Shown one piece after another: positions 28,833 to 40,028 of a stretch of 64,000 nt of DNA (the first letter of the stretch is position 1; the number at the start of each line of letters is the position of its first letter). Made by a program: the position numbers and the translations under genes. Origin of the DNA: CAZCDS01 sp964497585 (GTDB taxonomy: Bacteria; Desulfobacterota; Desulfomonilia; Desulfomonilales; Desulfomonilaceae); assembly GCA_964497585.1 (NCBI GenBank), contig CAZCDS010000007.1, positions 1-64,000 of the forward strand, given 5' to 3'. The notes beneath the pieces are model-generated. The model was not told where the DNA came from. It saw nothing but the letters and a program-made list of their open reading frames with translations, and searched no databases.

Positions 28833-28937
28833 GGAAAAAGAGGGAAGTCTCTGAGCGGCATATGAGAGGACTCCTCATTCATGAGCCGAGGACTGGACCA
28901 TGAACTCCCTCTCAGGCCTGGGAAACGGCAGGATGAA

Positions 28938-29435
28938 TCAGAGAGGGATATGCTTGATATAGTAATACAGACATGCTTTTCCTCGGGGCAGACAGTACCC
29001 GCGGGGGTTTTCCCCTGAGCTGCCTCGTCTGCCGTAGGCGACCTGCAAGACAGCCCCCTTCCCCTGGGTTTTCACGAATCTGACAGCCATTGCTATGATC
29101 TTGTTAATCTTGGCCTTCTCTTTGGGATAGACCGTCTTGAAAAACTCCTTTTGCTGAGGAAGCAGCGTGAAGCGCGCACTGAGAAATCCGTACAGGTCCT
29201 TCTGAGCTAATGCAACGTATCGGCCGACACGGGCTGGGTCGCTGCTCAACCGTGCCAGAAAGAGATTGAAATTGCCTGGGGTGAGCGGAGGCTTACGGGG
29301 CAGCCTTGGCCGGGGATTCGGCCTCCTCTGGGCCCAAGAGGTCTCCAGGCCTAACGTGCCAAAGCCTAAGGCCGCTACCAACGTAGACTTCAGGAAACCC
29401 CGACGGCTGATGTTCTTCTCGTGGTTGCTTGTCAT
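28938..29435 (-). CDS. Tat-exported protein of unknown function
   Basis: 165 aa. It begins with a twin-arginine signal (ISRRGFLKSTLVAALGFGTL), so the product is exported folded by the Tat pathway. The mature part is basic and has no recognised domain. A Pro/Arg-rich linker is followed by a helical region and a Gly/Arg/Tyr/Cys tail containing two Cys (CLPRGKAC). GGGAG upstream supports the ATG. It lies 41 bp downstream of the DUF2330-like gene on the same strand and may be its partner. Confidence 0.7.
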   Translation of the reverse strand: MTSNHEKNISRRGFLKSTLVAALGFGTLGLETSWAQRRPNPRPRLPRKPPLTPGNFNLFLARLSSDPARVGRYVALAQKDLYGFLSARFTLLPQQKEFFKTVYPKEKAKINKIIAMAVRFVKTQGKGAVLQVAYGRRGSSGENPRGYCLPRGKACLYYYIKHIPL

Positions 29436-29476
29436 GTATGGCTCCCTGTTTGCAGCACGGTCGCCGTGCCTTCTTT

Positions 29477-30478
29477 TCAGCGAGAAGTGAGCTTGGCTGA
29501 GTTGTCATCGGCCGGTAGCCCGGCACGGCTTTCCGGTGGGTTTCGCGACGTTCCTCCACCAGCCCGCCGCTTCTTTGTACGGTCCTGGGCAATCAGGTCC
29601 TTGTCAAACGCCGAGAGCAGTCCTTCGAGTCGCCAGATGCGAAGTGTCATCTTCGACACATCGGGGAAGAGGGAGGCCATGTCGCCACTGATCGTGTGGG
29701 CTTCCTCCGAGTTGATAGTGATAAGCGCATGTCGGAGTCTGAACGTTCCCGAATAGGACTTGAGCAGTACTGGCCGCTCCGTGAGAACCACCAGATCCAC
29801 GGTCGACTTGCCTTTTCCGGTGCTCGTTATCTTCAGCGGGTAGAAGAGCGTATCGGTCTTGAAGCGGTATGCGATAGCCTCCTTGGTCTTCAGCCTGTCG
29901 TCCAACTCCACCACGTCAAAGACGAACCAGGCGAAGCCGTCCCGGAGATACTCCCCCACCACCTTTTTCATTGGTTCGGGAACCGTGGGATTACCGACAC
30001 CGGCTGACTTGAGGTACTTCTCCACCCATGACACAAAGCCTCCTTTGTTCAGCACATGGGTAACCGAAATGTCATGGGCTCCGATCTTCTTGTGGAAGGT
30101 CACCTCTCCCGCGGGCCGCGAAGATTCGGCTGCGGTGGGTCCGGCACTCAATGACCGACCGTAGAAGTACTGTGGTCTCCTTCGCTTGGCGTTGATAAGG
30201 CTTACCGCCCGTCTGAAGACCTCGATGTCGCCCTTCTTTACCTTCGGCTCCGATGGAAGGGGCAGCACCTCCAGGACCTTGGTCTCCTTGGAAGCCTTCA
30301 GATCGGTGGTCAGCAGAAGGATTTCTTGCGTACCGTTCCACGCGATCATCGCTCTCTGATTCGGCTCGAAGACCTGTGCGTCCGGGTCAAACGGGACGAA
30401 CCCTGTGTCGGCGATCGCCGGATGCATACATAGGAAGCCCACTACAGCGAGCAATCCGGTGAGGGCGATCCTCCTCAT
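29477..30478 (-). CDS. Exported DUF2330-like protein
   Basis: 333 aa with a signal peptide (LTGLLAVVGFLCMHPAIA). The segment AMIAWNGTQEILLLTTDL, followed by EVLPLPSEPKVKKGD, fits the start of DUF2330 proteins (a value-plus-price style motif of unknown role found in exported proteins). The C-terminal 50 residues are basic and likely disordered. The ribosome site GGGGGAGG is strong. First gene of a likely two-gene unit with the Tat substrate. Function unknown. Confidence 0.65.
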   Translation of the reverse strand: MRRIALTGLLAVVGFLCMHPAIADTGFVPFDPDAQVFEPNQRAMIAWNGTQEILLLTTDLKASKETKVLEVLPLPSEPKVKKGDIEVFRRAVSLINAKRRRPQYFYGRSLSAGPTAAESSRPAGEVTFHKKIGAHDISVTHVLNKGGFVSWVEKYLKSAGVGNPTVPEPMKKVVGEYLRDGFAWFVFDVVELDDRLKTKEAIAYRFKTDTLFYPLKITSTGKGKSTVDLVVLTERPVLLKSYSGTFRLRHALITINSEEAHTISGDMASLFPDVSKMTLRIWRLEGLLSAFDKDLIAQDRTKKRRAGGGTSRNPPESRAGLPADDNSAKLTSR

Positions 30479-30851
30479 GATTTCCTCCCCCTTTCAGAGG
30501 CCGGTTGCAGGTCGACCCCATCACACATATGAAAGACGTAATAATGCTGCCGCGTGAAAAAAACTCCCTGTGCCGAGCATCACCCACGTGACCGCCTGGA
30601 TCTTCCGGACCCCTGCCGTACGAGCAGAAATGGTTTGGAATCTCCATGGGAACTCTCCTCCATTTAGACAGCACGCTTTGCTGAATGCAAGGCCCATGAA
30701 AAGGAACCCGCGCCCTGGGCGAGTTTTTCATCTTTCCCGCTCCCTTTTCGGCCTATGGAAGTTGGCAAGAGCGCTTTAACGTTATAGAGTTAAGGACAAT
30801 TTCCGCGTGGAGTGCCGAGAGTTCTCCGTCGCCCGATCCCGGAGGTAATGC
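30479..30851. other. Divergent intergenic region
   Basis: 373 bp between the DUF2330-like gene (-) and the ion channel (+). No gene is supported. Promoters for both genes should lie here, but I could not pick one with confidence. Confidence 0.4.
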
Positions 30852-31967
30852 ATGTTCAACGCAGTGCTCGGCCGGTTCTTCCGGAGGCTGTTGCGAAACA
30901 GGAAGGGTCGGTTCCTCTTTGTCGGCGTGGTTATCTTGACCGCGATCCTGACCATTTCAACCATCGGCTTCTGGTTCTTCGAGCGGGAGAAGAATCTGTC
31001 GTTCTTTGACAGCCTCTGGCTCAGCTACGTGACCATGAGCACTGTGGGATACGGAGATCTCTACCCCACGACGACGGGCGGAAGAGTCCTCAGCCTGCTC
31101 GTCACCATGACGGGAGGAATCGGGATCGTGGCGTACATCGCGACCTTCCTCGCCACAACCTTTATCGAATGGGACAACAAGCGGACCAAAGGGCTCGCGC
31201 AGGTCAATGTCTCGGATCATTTCCTTATTATCAACTGCCCGAACCAGGAAAAGGTCAAGACCATCGTCGAGGAGATCCGGCTCGACAAGCAGATGAAAGA
31301 TGTGCCGATCGTGCTGATCTCCGACGATCTCGAGGAGTGCCCTCAGCAGTTTCAGGAGATCGAGGACTTCTATTTCGTTCGGGGCAATCCCCTTCTTATC
31401 AGGGTGCTGGAGCGTGCCAACGCGCCCAAGGCCACGCGAGCGATCATTCTCGCCAGAGACACCAAGGATGCCAACTCGGACGGCATCACCACCCAGATCG
31501 CACTGACTCTCGAAGGCCTGCACCGGACACACGGCAGCAACATCTACTCCGTTGCCGAGGCGGTGAGCAAAGACTCGGTGGCCCCACTCAACGCCGCGGG
31601 GGTCGAGGACGTTATTTGCCTGGAGACGATCATTTCACCGATCCTGGCTCAGGCCATGCTCAACCCCGGAGTCGCGGAGGTCACCGAAGCGCTCACTTCC
31701 CAGCGAAAGGGCGATCAGTTTTACGTGAGCGCGATCGGCCATCTGCAGGAACGCAGGTATGAAGAGATCCGGGAGCTGTTCCAGGCTCGGGACGACATCA
31801 GGATCATACCCATCGCAATATTCCGTGACGGACGCCCCATCATCAACCCGGAAGGCCCGACGCTCATCGAAAGAGGCGACAAGCTCCTGTACATCTCCCC
31901 TGAGCGGGAAAACCTTCGGGCCCGGCTGAGCGTAAGCGATGAGGGGGTGACCTGGAAAAGGGGCTAA
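30852..31967 (+). CDS. Two-TM potassium channel with RCK domains
   Basis: 371 aa. The first helix (about 21-43), the pore loop with the K+ filter TVGYGD at residues 64-69, and the second helix (about 83-105) form a two-helix channel subunit. An RCK N-terminal Rossmann-like domain (about 118-240) and an RCK C-terminal domain (about 275-360, ending near GDKLLYISPE) follow. The usual dinucleotide GxGxxG is replaced by IINCPNQEKVK, as in ligand-gated MthK/BK-like RCKs that do not use NAD. GGAGG before the ATG fixes the start. Confidence 0.9.
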   Translation: MFNAVLGRFFRRLLRNRKGRFLFVGVVILTAILTISTIGFWFFEREKNLSFFDSLWLSYVTMSTVGYGDLYPTTTGGRVLSLLVTMTGGIGIVAYIATFLATTFIEWDNKRTKGLAQVNVSDHFLIINCPNQEKVKTIVEEIRLDKQMKDVPIVLISDDLEECPQQFQEIEDFYFVRGNPLLIRVLERANAPKATRAIILARDTKDANSDGITTQIALTLEGLHRTHGSNIYSVAEAVSKDSVAPLNAAGVEDVICLETIISPILAQAMLNPGVAEVTEALTSQRKGDQFYVSAIGHLQERRYEEIRELFQARDDIRIIPIAIFRDGRPIINPEGPTLIERGDKLLYISPERENLRARLSVSDEGVTWKRG

Positions 31968-31993
31968 GAGGAACGTGAAAAGACGGATCCCAT

Positions 31994-32021
31994 TTGTCTA
32001 CCGGGAGTATCCTGATATACT
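31994..32021 (+). promoter_or_regulatory. Possible promoter of the DUF362 gene
   Basis: TTGTCT (31994-31999), a 16-base spacer and TATACT (32016-32021) lie 33 bases before the ATG. The -10 is good; the -35 matches four of six positions. Confidence 0.4.
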
Positions 32022-32054
32022 CATCCAAAAGACCATATTTGAGGGGCGGGCACG

Positions 32055-33488
32055 ATGAAGCACAAAGTCCTGATCATGCGGTGCGATGATTACGATCCCG
32101 ATCGGATCAAAGGCATCATCAAAGAAGGAATGGAGGAACTGGGAGTCAAGCCTCACGGGAAGACCATGCTCAAGCCCAATTGCGTGCTGGCCCACAAGGA
32201 GGTCTTTCCCCACGCGTTCACCCGTGAGGAGTTTCTTGAAGGGGTTATCGCCGCGGTCCGGGAAAAGGGTGACGCAGTGAAAGAACTCTCCGTAGGAGAG
32301 CGGTGCGGCATTACCATTCCTACGCGGTATGTCTTCAAGACCGCGGGGTATACCCCGATCCTCAAGAAATATGGCGTGAAGCCGTACTATTTCGACGAGA
32401 CCAGGCAGGTGCCGGTCCGGATCAATCGCGAGGAGAACCTGCGTAAGACCCTCTTCGTTCCGAAGCCGGTCGCTGAATGCGATTTCCTCGTAAATGTCCC
32501 CAAGTTCAAGGCCCATCCCTGGACTCGTCTGACGCTCAGTTTAAAGAACTACATCGGTATACAGGACGACAGGCATCGCCTCGTGGATCATAACTCATTC
32601 CTCGAACACAAGATCGCCGACCTCCAGGAAGTGATACAGCCCGGCCTGATCGCGATTGACGGGATAATCGCGGGGCAGAGGATGATGCTCACGCCCACTC
32701 CCTTTCCCATGGGGGCAATCGTCATGGGAGTCAATTCCTGCGCGGTAGACACCGTGGGCTGCCACATGGTTCACGTGGACCCGAAGGACCTGATACATCT
32801 TCGATTGACATCGGAACGGGGCTTCGGGCCGATGGACCTCGATGAGATCGATGTTGCCGGTGACTTCCCTCTTGAGGAGGTCCAGGCGAAGACCAAGGGA
32901 TTCGAATTCTGCATGGAGCACGTGGACGATTACTTTCGGCAACACCCGAACCTTTCCTGCGTGGTAGGGAAGTTTCCCGAGTCCCATTCAGCGGACTACT
33001 GCTGGGGAGGATGTCCCGGTGCCCTTCAGGAGGCCGTGCACATATTCAGAGGCTTTTACCCGGACATCGATGAGAGGATGAAGAAGATCCGCTACGTAGT
33101 CGGCGAGGTCAACGGCGACCTCGGCATCGAGGACGGGGAGAAGGTCCTCTTCGTCGGGAGCTGCACCAAATGGCAGGGGAGCCTCAATGGCGACGCAATC
33201 GACATTCGAGGCAATTACAAGTCTCCATCACAGGTTGATGAACGAAAAACCTCATCGAACGACATGGTGCTCAAAATCGTCGGAGCCAGTTTGCACGCGC
33301 TCAAGAACCGAAACAAAAAGTACGTTCACGTTGAAGGCTGCCCGGTCTCCGTGGGCCAGCATGTGACGTACCTCTCTTCGCTTGCCGGCATCCCCGATGT
33401 GAACTTCAACCGGCGATTGGTGGTGGGCGTCAATATTGCGTACTGGCAGATGCGCATCAACCGCCTCCTCCACCGGTGGTTCGGGTGA
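32055..33488 (+). CDS. DUF362 domain protein
   Basis: 477 aa. The N-terminal part (KTMLKPNCVLAH, then LVNVPKFKAHPWTRLTLSLK) is typical of DUF362, a family common in anaerobes and often fused to or located beside iron-sulfur proteins. Here no CxxCxxCxxxC ferredoxin cluster follows, but Cys residues at YCWGGCPG and VGSCTKW in the C-terminal region could bind metal. GAGGGG precedes the ATG. Role unknown; a redox or cofactor role is only a guess from the family's company. Confidence 0.8.
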   Translation: MKHKVLIMRCDDYDPDRIKGIIKEGMEELGVKPHGKTMLKPNCVLAHKEVFPHAFTREEFLEGVIAAVREKGDAVKELSVGERCGITIPTRYVFKTAGYTPILKKYGVKPYYFDETRQVPVRINREENLRKTLFVPKPVAECDFLVNVPKFKAHPWTRLTLSLKNYIGIQDDRHRLVDHNSFLEHKIADLQEVIQPGLIAIDGIIAGQRMMLTPTPFPMGAIVMGVNSCAVDTVGCHMVHVDPKDLIHLRLTSERGFGPMDLDEIDVAGDFPLEEVQAKTKGFEFCMEHVDDYFRQHPNLSCVVGKFPESHSADYCWGGCPGALQEAVHIFRGFYPDIDERMKKIRYVVGEVNGDLGIEDGEKVLFVGSCTKWQGSLNGDAIDIRGNYKSPSQVDERKTSSNDMVLKIVGASLHALKNRNKKYVHVEGCPVSVGQHVTYLSSLAGIPDVNFNRRLVVGVNIAYWQMRINRLLHRWFG

Positions 33489-33749
33489 CTCAAGGGCGAA
33501 TCGCGGAACCGCAGTCCCGGCCGGCCAGTGGGGCGACCAGTCGTCGCATACTGACTCCCATGCATGGAAAGCCACTAGGCATAGTGAGAAGGTCCCTCAC
33601 CTTGACCGTCTATCCGACATGGCAGAGCGGGGAATACGTTTACCCCTCGCTTTCGTCCGGGAGCAGTTCGGATATGGGAACATCTGCCTCGTTAAGATGC
33701 TTGCGGGAATCAAATGAACCGATGTGCTGCTTGAGGAGGTTAAAGGACC

Positions 33750-34148
33750 ATGATGAAAGAGGTTGCCGCCACTGATTACTATCGTATACGTGTGGATACC
33801 GAGAAGAATCGGATCTATTTCGAGGTCATGGGCCAGGTGTCCGATCCCACGCACGTCGAAAATCTCGTGCGCGATATGGAAGCAGCTACGAAACTTACTG
33901 CTGACGGCTTCACGTGTCTGAGCGATCTGAGGCAATTGAAGATCCTCGTCGTACGGGACGCCGTCGAGGGTGTCATCGGCACGCTGGCGGCCGCGGGTTT
34001 GAGAAGAGTGGCCGCAGTCTGGGGCCCGAGAATACTCCCGAAATTCGAGGTGCACAAAGCAGCCAAAGAGGCGGAATCAACCGGATACACGAGGCAAAGA
34101 AAGGACTTCGAAGACTTTGAGCAGGCGGAAGCCTGGCTCGACGAATGA
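33750..34148 (+). CDS. SpoIIAA-like (STAS/SEC14-type) small protein
   Basis: 132 aa, soluble. IYFEVMGQVSDPTHVENLV, then GFTCLSDLRQLKI, follows the pattern of SpoIIAA-like STAS proteins (a beta strand, helix, then a 'GFT-L-DL' strand). The tail KDFEDFEQAEAWL is also typical. These proteins are usually of unknown function and may bind lipids or act in signalling. AAAGGA upstream supports the start; the second ATG at 33753 is equally possible. Confidence 0.7.
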   Translation: MMKEVAATDYYRIRVDTEKNRIYFEVMGQVSDPTHVENLVRDMEAATKLTADGFTCLSDLRQLKILVVRDAVEGVIGTLAAAGLRRVAAVWGPRILPKFEVHKAAKEAESTGYTRQRKDFEDFEQAEAWLDE

Positions 34149-34470
34149 TCCTCCGGTCTCGCGTCACATGATGCGAAAACCAATCGCGCACGGCCCTCGG
34201 GCATCGGAGCGGAAACCCTCGCTCAGAGTGTCGCCGGAAGCGAGGCTGGACCACCATGTCCGGAAAGCCCGGCCCGAAGCCCGGGAACGAGGACAAAAGG
34301 TCATCCCTAGTCTGATCGCCCGTTCCCGGTGAATAGCAATTTTGTTTGTGACGTCGTGCCTCTCCGCTCTTCTAGCTTTCTCTCTCCTCGGGGTCTTGCC
34401 GGCGGACGATCTTCCCGGTTCCTTCTCCTTTGGTAGCCTTTCCCAGCCGCTTTCCTGCTGCGTTCCGCGG
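34149..34470. other. Convergent intergenic region
   Basis: 322 bp between the STAS-like gene (+) and the acetoacetyl-CoA synthetase gene (-). No gene is supported. Several short GC-rich self-complementary patches lie near 34260-34290, but none has a T run. Confidence 0.4.
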
Positions 34471-36420
<1,950 letters not shown>

Positions 36421-36488
36421 GATCGTACCTCCTTTGCCCGGAATGAAGAAAATTTGTCGTCGAATCGAGACTTCGGCGATTCGCACTC

Positions 36489-37622
36489 CTATTTCTCGTA
36501 TTTGTAGGTCGGTTTCTCCGGCCAATCTTTCGGGAATTTCTGTCCAGGCGCCTCACCCATTTTTTCCTTCAACCCCGCCAGGCCCTTTCTCTTATATTCA
36601 TCTCGGGGTTCCTTTGGAATTCGGCCGTTAAGGATCGACTCGGACCTGAGTCTCCGTCCGATAGTCTTTTCCATTTTCTTGCCGAGCGAGAGGAGCCGAT
36701 CGACGTCTATCCCGGTCTCGATGCCCATTTCGTCCATCATGACGGTCATGTCTTCGATCGATTGAAGCCCGACGACGTTCGGGTCGACGTAGTAGTACTC
36801 ACCCGTTCCGGCCACCGGAACCCGGTCGAGGAAATTGGCCGGCTGGCCGCCCAGGCCGCCCAGGCAGCCCTCAAAGATTTCTATACCCGCCTGAAGGGCG
36901 GCGAGGCAGTTGGCCGTTCCCCATCCTCGGGTTACGTGAAAGTGCGCAATGTGAAGAGTCGGATCGGGAATCTCGTCCATGATCATGCGGAAATATTTGT
37001 ACACTTGGTTGGGCGGGGCACTCCCGTCATGGTCCGCGTGCTCGATGTCGGACGCTCCTATCTCGAGCCAGCGTTTGGTGAACTCAACCGCTTCTTCCAG
37101 CGGAGTGGGACCGGAAATGGGCGACCCCCAGATGGTCGATACCGTGCCGCACATCTTGACTCCCACGTCTGCAGCCTTTTCGATGCAGCGTTTGGCCTCC
37201 TCCCAGTATACCGGGAGTGTTGTCCCCGAGTTGGCAAAGTGGTGCTGCTCGTCGGTCGAGACCATCATGAGGATACGGTCGGGGCCCCATCCTTCCTTCT
37301 TGGCTGCGATCGCTCGGTCCACGGACCGTTCCCGTATGGTTATTGCCGTGAGGGTAACATCGTCCCAGTTCACACCTGCCCTGGAAAGCTTCTTCGAATC
37401 CCTGAGCTGCTTGAAGAGTTCGTCCGCGTCCTTGAACTGCGGCATGAGTTTCGGGTTGCCCATGTTGCTCACTTCGAGATGCCTTATTCCGCTGAGTATC
37501 AGCTCTTCGAGGTAATAGAGCTTGGCCTCCGTGGGAATCCATATCTCTTCGTGTTGGAAGCCGTCCCGGACGGTAATGTCATTGATCTGAACCTTCCGGG
37601 GATAGGACAACTCGTGGTGCAT
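36489..37622 (-). CDS. HMG-CoA lyase-like DRE-TIM metallolyase, catalytic Cys replaced
   Basis: 377 aa. A DRE-TIM barrel of the pyruvate carboxyltransferase/HMG-CoA lyase fold: D15-x-T-x-R19-D20 motif, metal His227 and His229, and Asn238. The lyase signature GGLGGCP reads GGLGGQP, with Gln260 where HMG-CoA lyases have the catalytic Cys, and the GN-ATED loop is absent. Context strongly suggests HMG-CoA cleavage to acetoacetate and acetyl-CoA, but the substitution means another carbon-carbon lyase or condensing reaction is possible. It lies 15 bp after the hydratase gene and 68 bp before the acetoacetyl-CoA synthetase gene. GGAG supports the ATG. Confidence 0.8.
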   Translation of the reverse strand: MHHELSYPRKVQINDITVRDGFQHEEIWIPTEAKLYYLEELILSGIRHLEVSNMGNPKLMPQFKDADELFKQLRDSKKLSRAGVNWDDVTLTAITIRERSVDRAIAAKKEGWGPDRILMMVSTDEQHHFANSGTTLPVYWEEAKRCIEKAADVGVKMCGTVSTIWGSPISGPTPLEEAVEFTKRWLEIGASDIEHADHDGSAPPNQVYKYFRMIMDEIPDPTLHIAHFHVTRGWGTANCLAALQAGIEIFEGCLGGLGGQPANFLDRVPVAGTGEYYYVDPNVVGLQSIEDMTVMMDEMGIETGIDVDRLLSLGKKMEKTIGRRLRSESILNGRIPKEPRDEYKRKGLAGLKEKMGEAPGQKFPKDWPEKPTYKYEK

Positions 37623-37637
37623 CTGCCTTGCTCCTCT

Positions 37638-38429
37638 CTATTCTCCCTTGTACACGGGTTTTCTCTTTTCCCTGAAAGCCTGGAGGCCCTCAAGCCTGTC
37701 CTTTGTGGGGATGGTAACTGCGTATGCGTTCGATTCGATGGCGAGTCCTATCGGTAGGCTCACCTCCAAACCCTTGTTGATGGCGTACTTGGCCTGGGCC
37801 AGCGCGATGGGGCCGTTGGCCGCGATCTCCATGGCGATCTCCTTTGCCCGGTGCACGAGCTTCTCCAGCTCGACAACCTCGAGGAAGAGGCCGTATTCCA
37901 GACCCTCTTGCGCAGTTATGCGACGGGCTCTGAAGATCATCTCTTTGGCCCGCGCCAGGCCGACGACCCTGGGCAGTCGCTGCGTACCGCCGGCCCCAGG
38001 AATAATTGCGAGGCTCGTCTCCGTGAGCCCCACTACGGCCGTGTCCGCAGCGAGTCTGATATCGCAGGCAAGGGCCAATTCCAGCCCTCCACCGAACGCG
38101 TACCCGTTGACCGCGGCGATAACGGGCTTGGGTAATTCCTCCACGCTCGAGAAGAGGTCTCGGATCGTCCGGATGTAGAGTCTCACCTCATCGGGAGACA
38201 TGCCTGCCCGTTCCTTGAGGTCTGCGCCGGTGCTGAAGGCATTCTTGCCTTCGGTAGCTCCGGTGATGATCACCACGCTCACTGAATTGTCAAAGGCTAG
38301 GTCCTGAACGGCCTGTCCGAATGCGTGGAGAAGCGGCATGTTGAAGCAGTTCAGCGCCTGGGGACGGTTGATGGTAAGCACCATCACGCGGTCCTTTGAC
38401 TCTTTGAGAAGTATGTTCTCATCTCCCAT
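37638..38429 (-). CDS. liuC: Methylglutaconyl-CoA hydratase-like enoyl-CoA hydratase
   Basis: 263 aa crotonase. It hydrates an enoyl-CoA; best guess 3-methylglutaconyl-CoA to HMG-CoA in leucine degradation. Both catalytic Glu are present (GGGLELAL and GLTETSLAIIPGAGG). The oxyanion-hole segment reads GADLKERA, and the tail IPTKDRLEGLQAFREKRKP is very like eukaryotic AUH and bacterial methylglutaconyl-CoA hydratases. The start at 38429 has GGAGG; a long upstream extension in the same frame is not protein-like. First gene of the operon with the HMGL-like lyase and acetoacetyl-CoA synthetase. Methylcrotonyl-CoA carboxylase genes are not in this window. Confidence 0.85.
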   Translation of the reverse strand: MGDENILLKESKDRVMVLTINRPQALNCFNMPLLHAFGQAVQDLAFDNSVSVVIITGATEGKNAFSTGADLKERAGMSPDEVRLYIRTIRDLFSSVEELPKPVIAAVNGYAFGGGLELALACDIRLAADTAVVGLTETSLAIIPGAGGTQRLPRVVGLARAKEMIFRARRITAQEGLEYGLFLEVVELEKLVHRAKEIAMEIAANGPIALAQAKYAINKGLEVSLPIGLAIESNAYAVTIPTKDRLEGLQAFREKRKPVYKGE

Positions 38430-38779
38430 GAAGGTCCTCCTCTGGATGTGTGGCGGATGAGAAGACCAACTCAATCCGATCCTGTAAACGGCCCACACAC
38501 ATATGCCTGAACTCTCTGCCGATAAACCGCCTGAGTTTTGCGCTGGCCTAGTTCTGCCGAAGCGGTGACACCTTTCCCTCTCCCGTGGGACCGGGGCCCC
38601 GTCCACAAACGAGTGATTTCGTTGGAACGGTGATGTCGAGAGGCTCGGACCGAACCGTCCGATCTCGGGACTCCCCGTAGCCACATCCGTCACGATGTCC
38701 ACTTCGAGATCACGCTGTGCCCTGGAGTCAACAAAGACCGGCAATGGGACTAGCGCGGTGTTATCTTGTGGTTCGACCC

Positions 38780-38809
38780 TCTATACCATTTTTCATCTTG
38801 ACTTTTCAA
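38780..38809 (-). promoter_or_regulatory. Candidate leftward promoter of the liuC operon
   Basis: On the minus strand, TTGAAA (38809-38804), an 18-base spacer and TATAGA (38785-38780). The distance to the liuC ATG is about 350 nt, which would imply a long leader. Confidence 0.3.
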
Positions 38810-39064
38810 TACGAGTTTATCCATGATGAAGAGTGTAGTGTGGGTCAGGTGCGACAACGCGAAGGGTCTTTCTGGTGCAAGTCTCGGGGTCGGGTGAGGC
38901 CGAAGGTGAAGTATTCGCTGTTGCCGGCCGGAATCTGGGGGCTCCCCCGGTCGGGCGGGCTACTCCCCCGTCGGCGCCGCCGAAATGGGGCGCTGGTGTG
39001 ACGATATCTCCCATCGCAATCGCCGAAGGCGGGTCAGTCGAGCCTTTCTGTCAAGAACTAAGGG

Positions 39065-39093
39065 TTGACCTCGTGAAGCGCTTTTGTTATCGT
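39065..39093 (+). promoter_or_regulatory. Candidate promoter of the liv operon
   Basis: TTGACC (39065-39070), 17-base spacer and TATCGT (39088-39093), 135 bases before the livG ATG. Confidence 0.5.
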
Positions 39094-39227
39094 GTGGTCT
39101 CTTTGGCGGCGGCTGAACTGAGAGTGGGTCTTACAATCCTCGTCCGCCGCCGGAAGCACCGTAAACCAAGTAGAATAGCCCTGGATATCCAGATTCTCGT
39201 GGCGGAACACCGAAAAGGGGATGCCGA

Positions 39228-40028
39228 ATGTCCGAAGTCATACTGGAGGCGAACAACGTTTTTCTCTCGTTCCACGGCGTGGCTGCCCTTACCGACGTAA
39301 GCTTTGAAGTCCGCAGGGGAGAGATCTTTTCGATCATCGGTCCGAACGGAGCGGGAAAAACCTGTATGATGAACTGTATCAACGGACTGTACCATCCCCA
39401 AAAAGGCCAGCTATTTTACAAAGGCCAGGAGATCTCCCGGTTATCTCCCCATCGCCGGGCCACTCTCGGAATTTCCCGAACATTCCAGAAGATTGAGCTT
39501 TTCGGGGGTATGAGCGTCCTGGACAACATCCGTCTGGGCCGGCACATGCACCTCAGATCGGGGATTTTCAGCGCGAGCGTGTACTGGGGAAAGACCTGCA
39601 GCGAAGAGATAAGGCACAGGGAGTTTATCGAGGAAGAGATCATCGACCTGCTCGAGATCGAGGCCGTGCGCCACGAAATTACCGGGATGCTCCCGTACGG
39701 CCTCCAGAAGCGGATCGAGCTGGCCCGAGCCCTTGCTCTGAAGCCGGAAATAATCCTCCTGGACGAGCCGCTGGCAGGGCTGAACCTCGAAGAGGTCGAG
39801 GACATGGCCCGCTTCATCATTGACATAAACGAGGATGAGCGCTGGAACGTCACCTGTGTGCTTGTGGAGCACGACATGGGCGTGGTCATGGACCTGTCCG
39901 ACCGCGTCATGGCGCTCAACTTCGGGATCAAGATCGCCGACGGCACGCCCCAGGAGGTCCAGGAGAATCCTGAAGTGATCAAGGCATACCTCGGTGAGGT
40001 GGAGGATCTCTATGTCAGCCGCAGATGA
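39228..40028 (+). CDS. livG: Branched-chain amino acid ABC transporter ATPase LivG
   Basis: 266 aa. Walker A GPNGAGKT, the Q-loop in ISRTFQKIELF, the LivG-type signature LPYGLQKRIELARAL, Walker B IILLDEPLAGL, and switch His in LVEHDMGVV. It pairs with LivF to power uptake of branched-chain amino acids (or other small organic acids) through LivHM. First gene of an unusually ordered operon: livG, acyl-CoA synthetase, livH, livM, livJ, livF. AAAGGGG precedes the ATG. Its last 17 bases overlap the next gene. Confidence 0.93.
   Translation: MSEVILEANNVFLSFHGVAALTDVSFEVRRGEIFSIIGPNGAGKTCMMNCINGLYHPQKGQLFYKGQEISRLSPHRRATLGISRTFQKIELFGGMSVLDNIRLGRHMHLRSGIFSASVYWGKTCSEEIRHREFIEEEIIDLLEIEAVRHEITGMLPYGLQKRIELARALALKPEIILLDEPLAGLNLEEVEDMARFIIDINEDERWNVTCVLVEHDMGVVMDLSDRVMALNFGIKIADGTPQEVQENPEVIKAYLGEVEDLYVSRR

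Larger units (their letters stand above)
38430..39227. other. Long divergent region between leucine operon and liv operon
   Basis: 798 bp with candidate promoters on both strands (38780-38809 leftward, 39065-39093 rightward). The leftward transcript would have about 345 nt of leader. One frame (38875-39300) is open but lacks a ribosome site and overlaps livG out of frame, so it is not called. A GC-rich stretch at 38935-38995 has repeated GGGGG/CCCCC runs. Confidence 0.5.

Noticed and set aside
38875..39300. A 141-codon plus-strand frame between the leucine and liv operons
   Set aside because: It has no clear ribosome site, overlaps livG out of frame, and has no recognisable domain.
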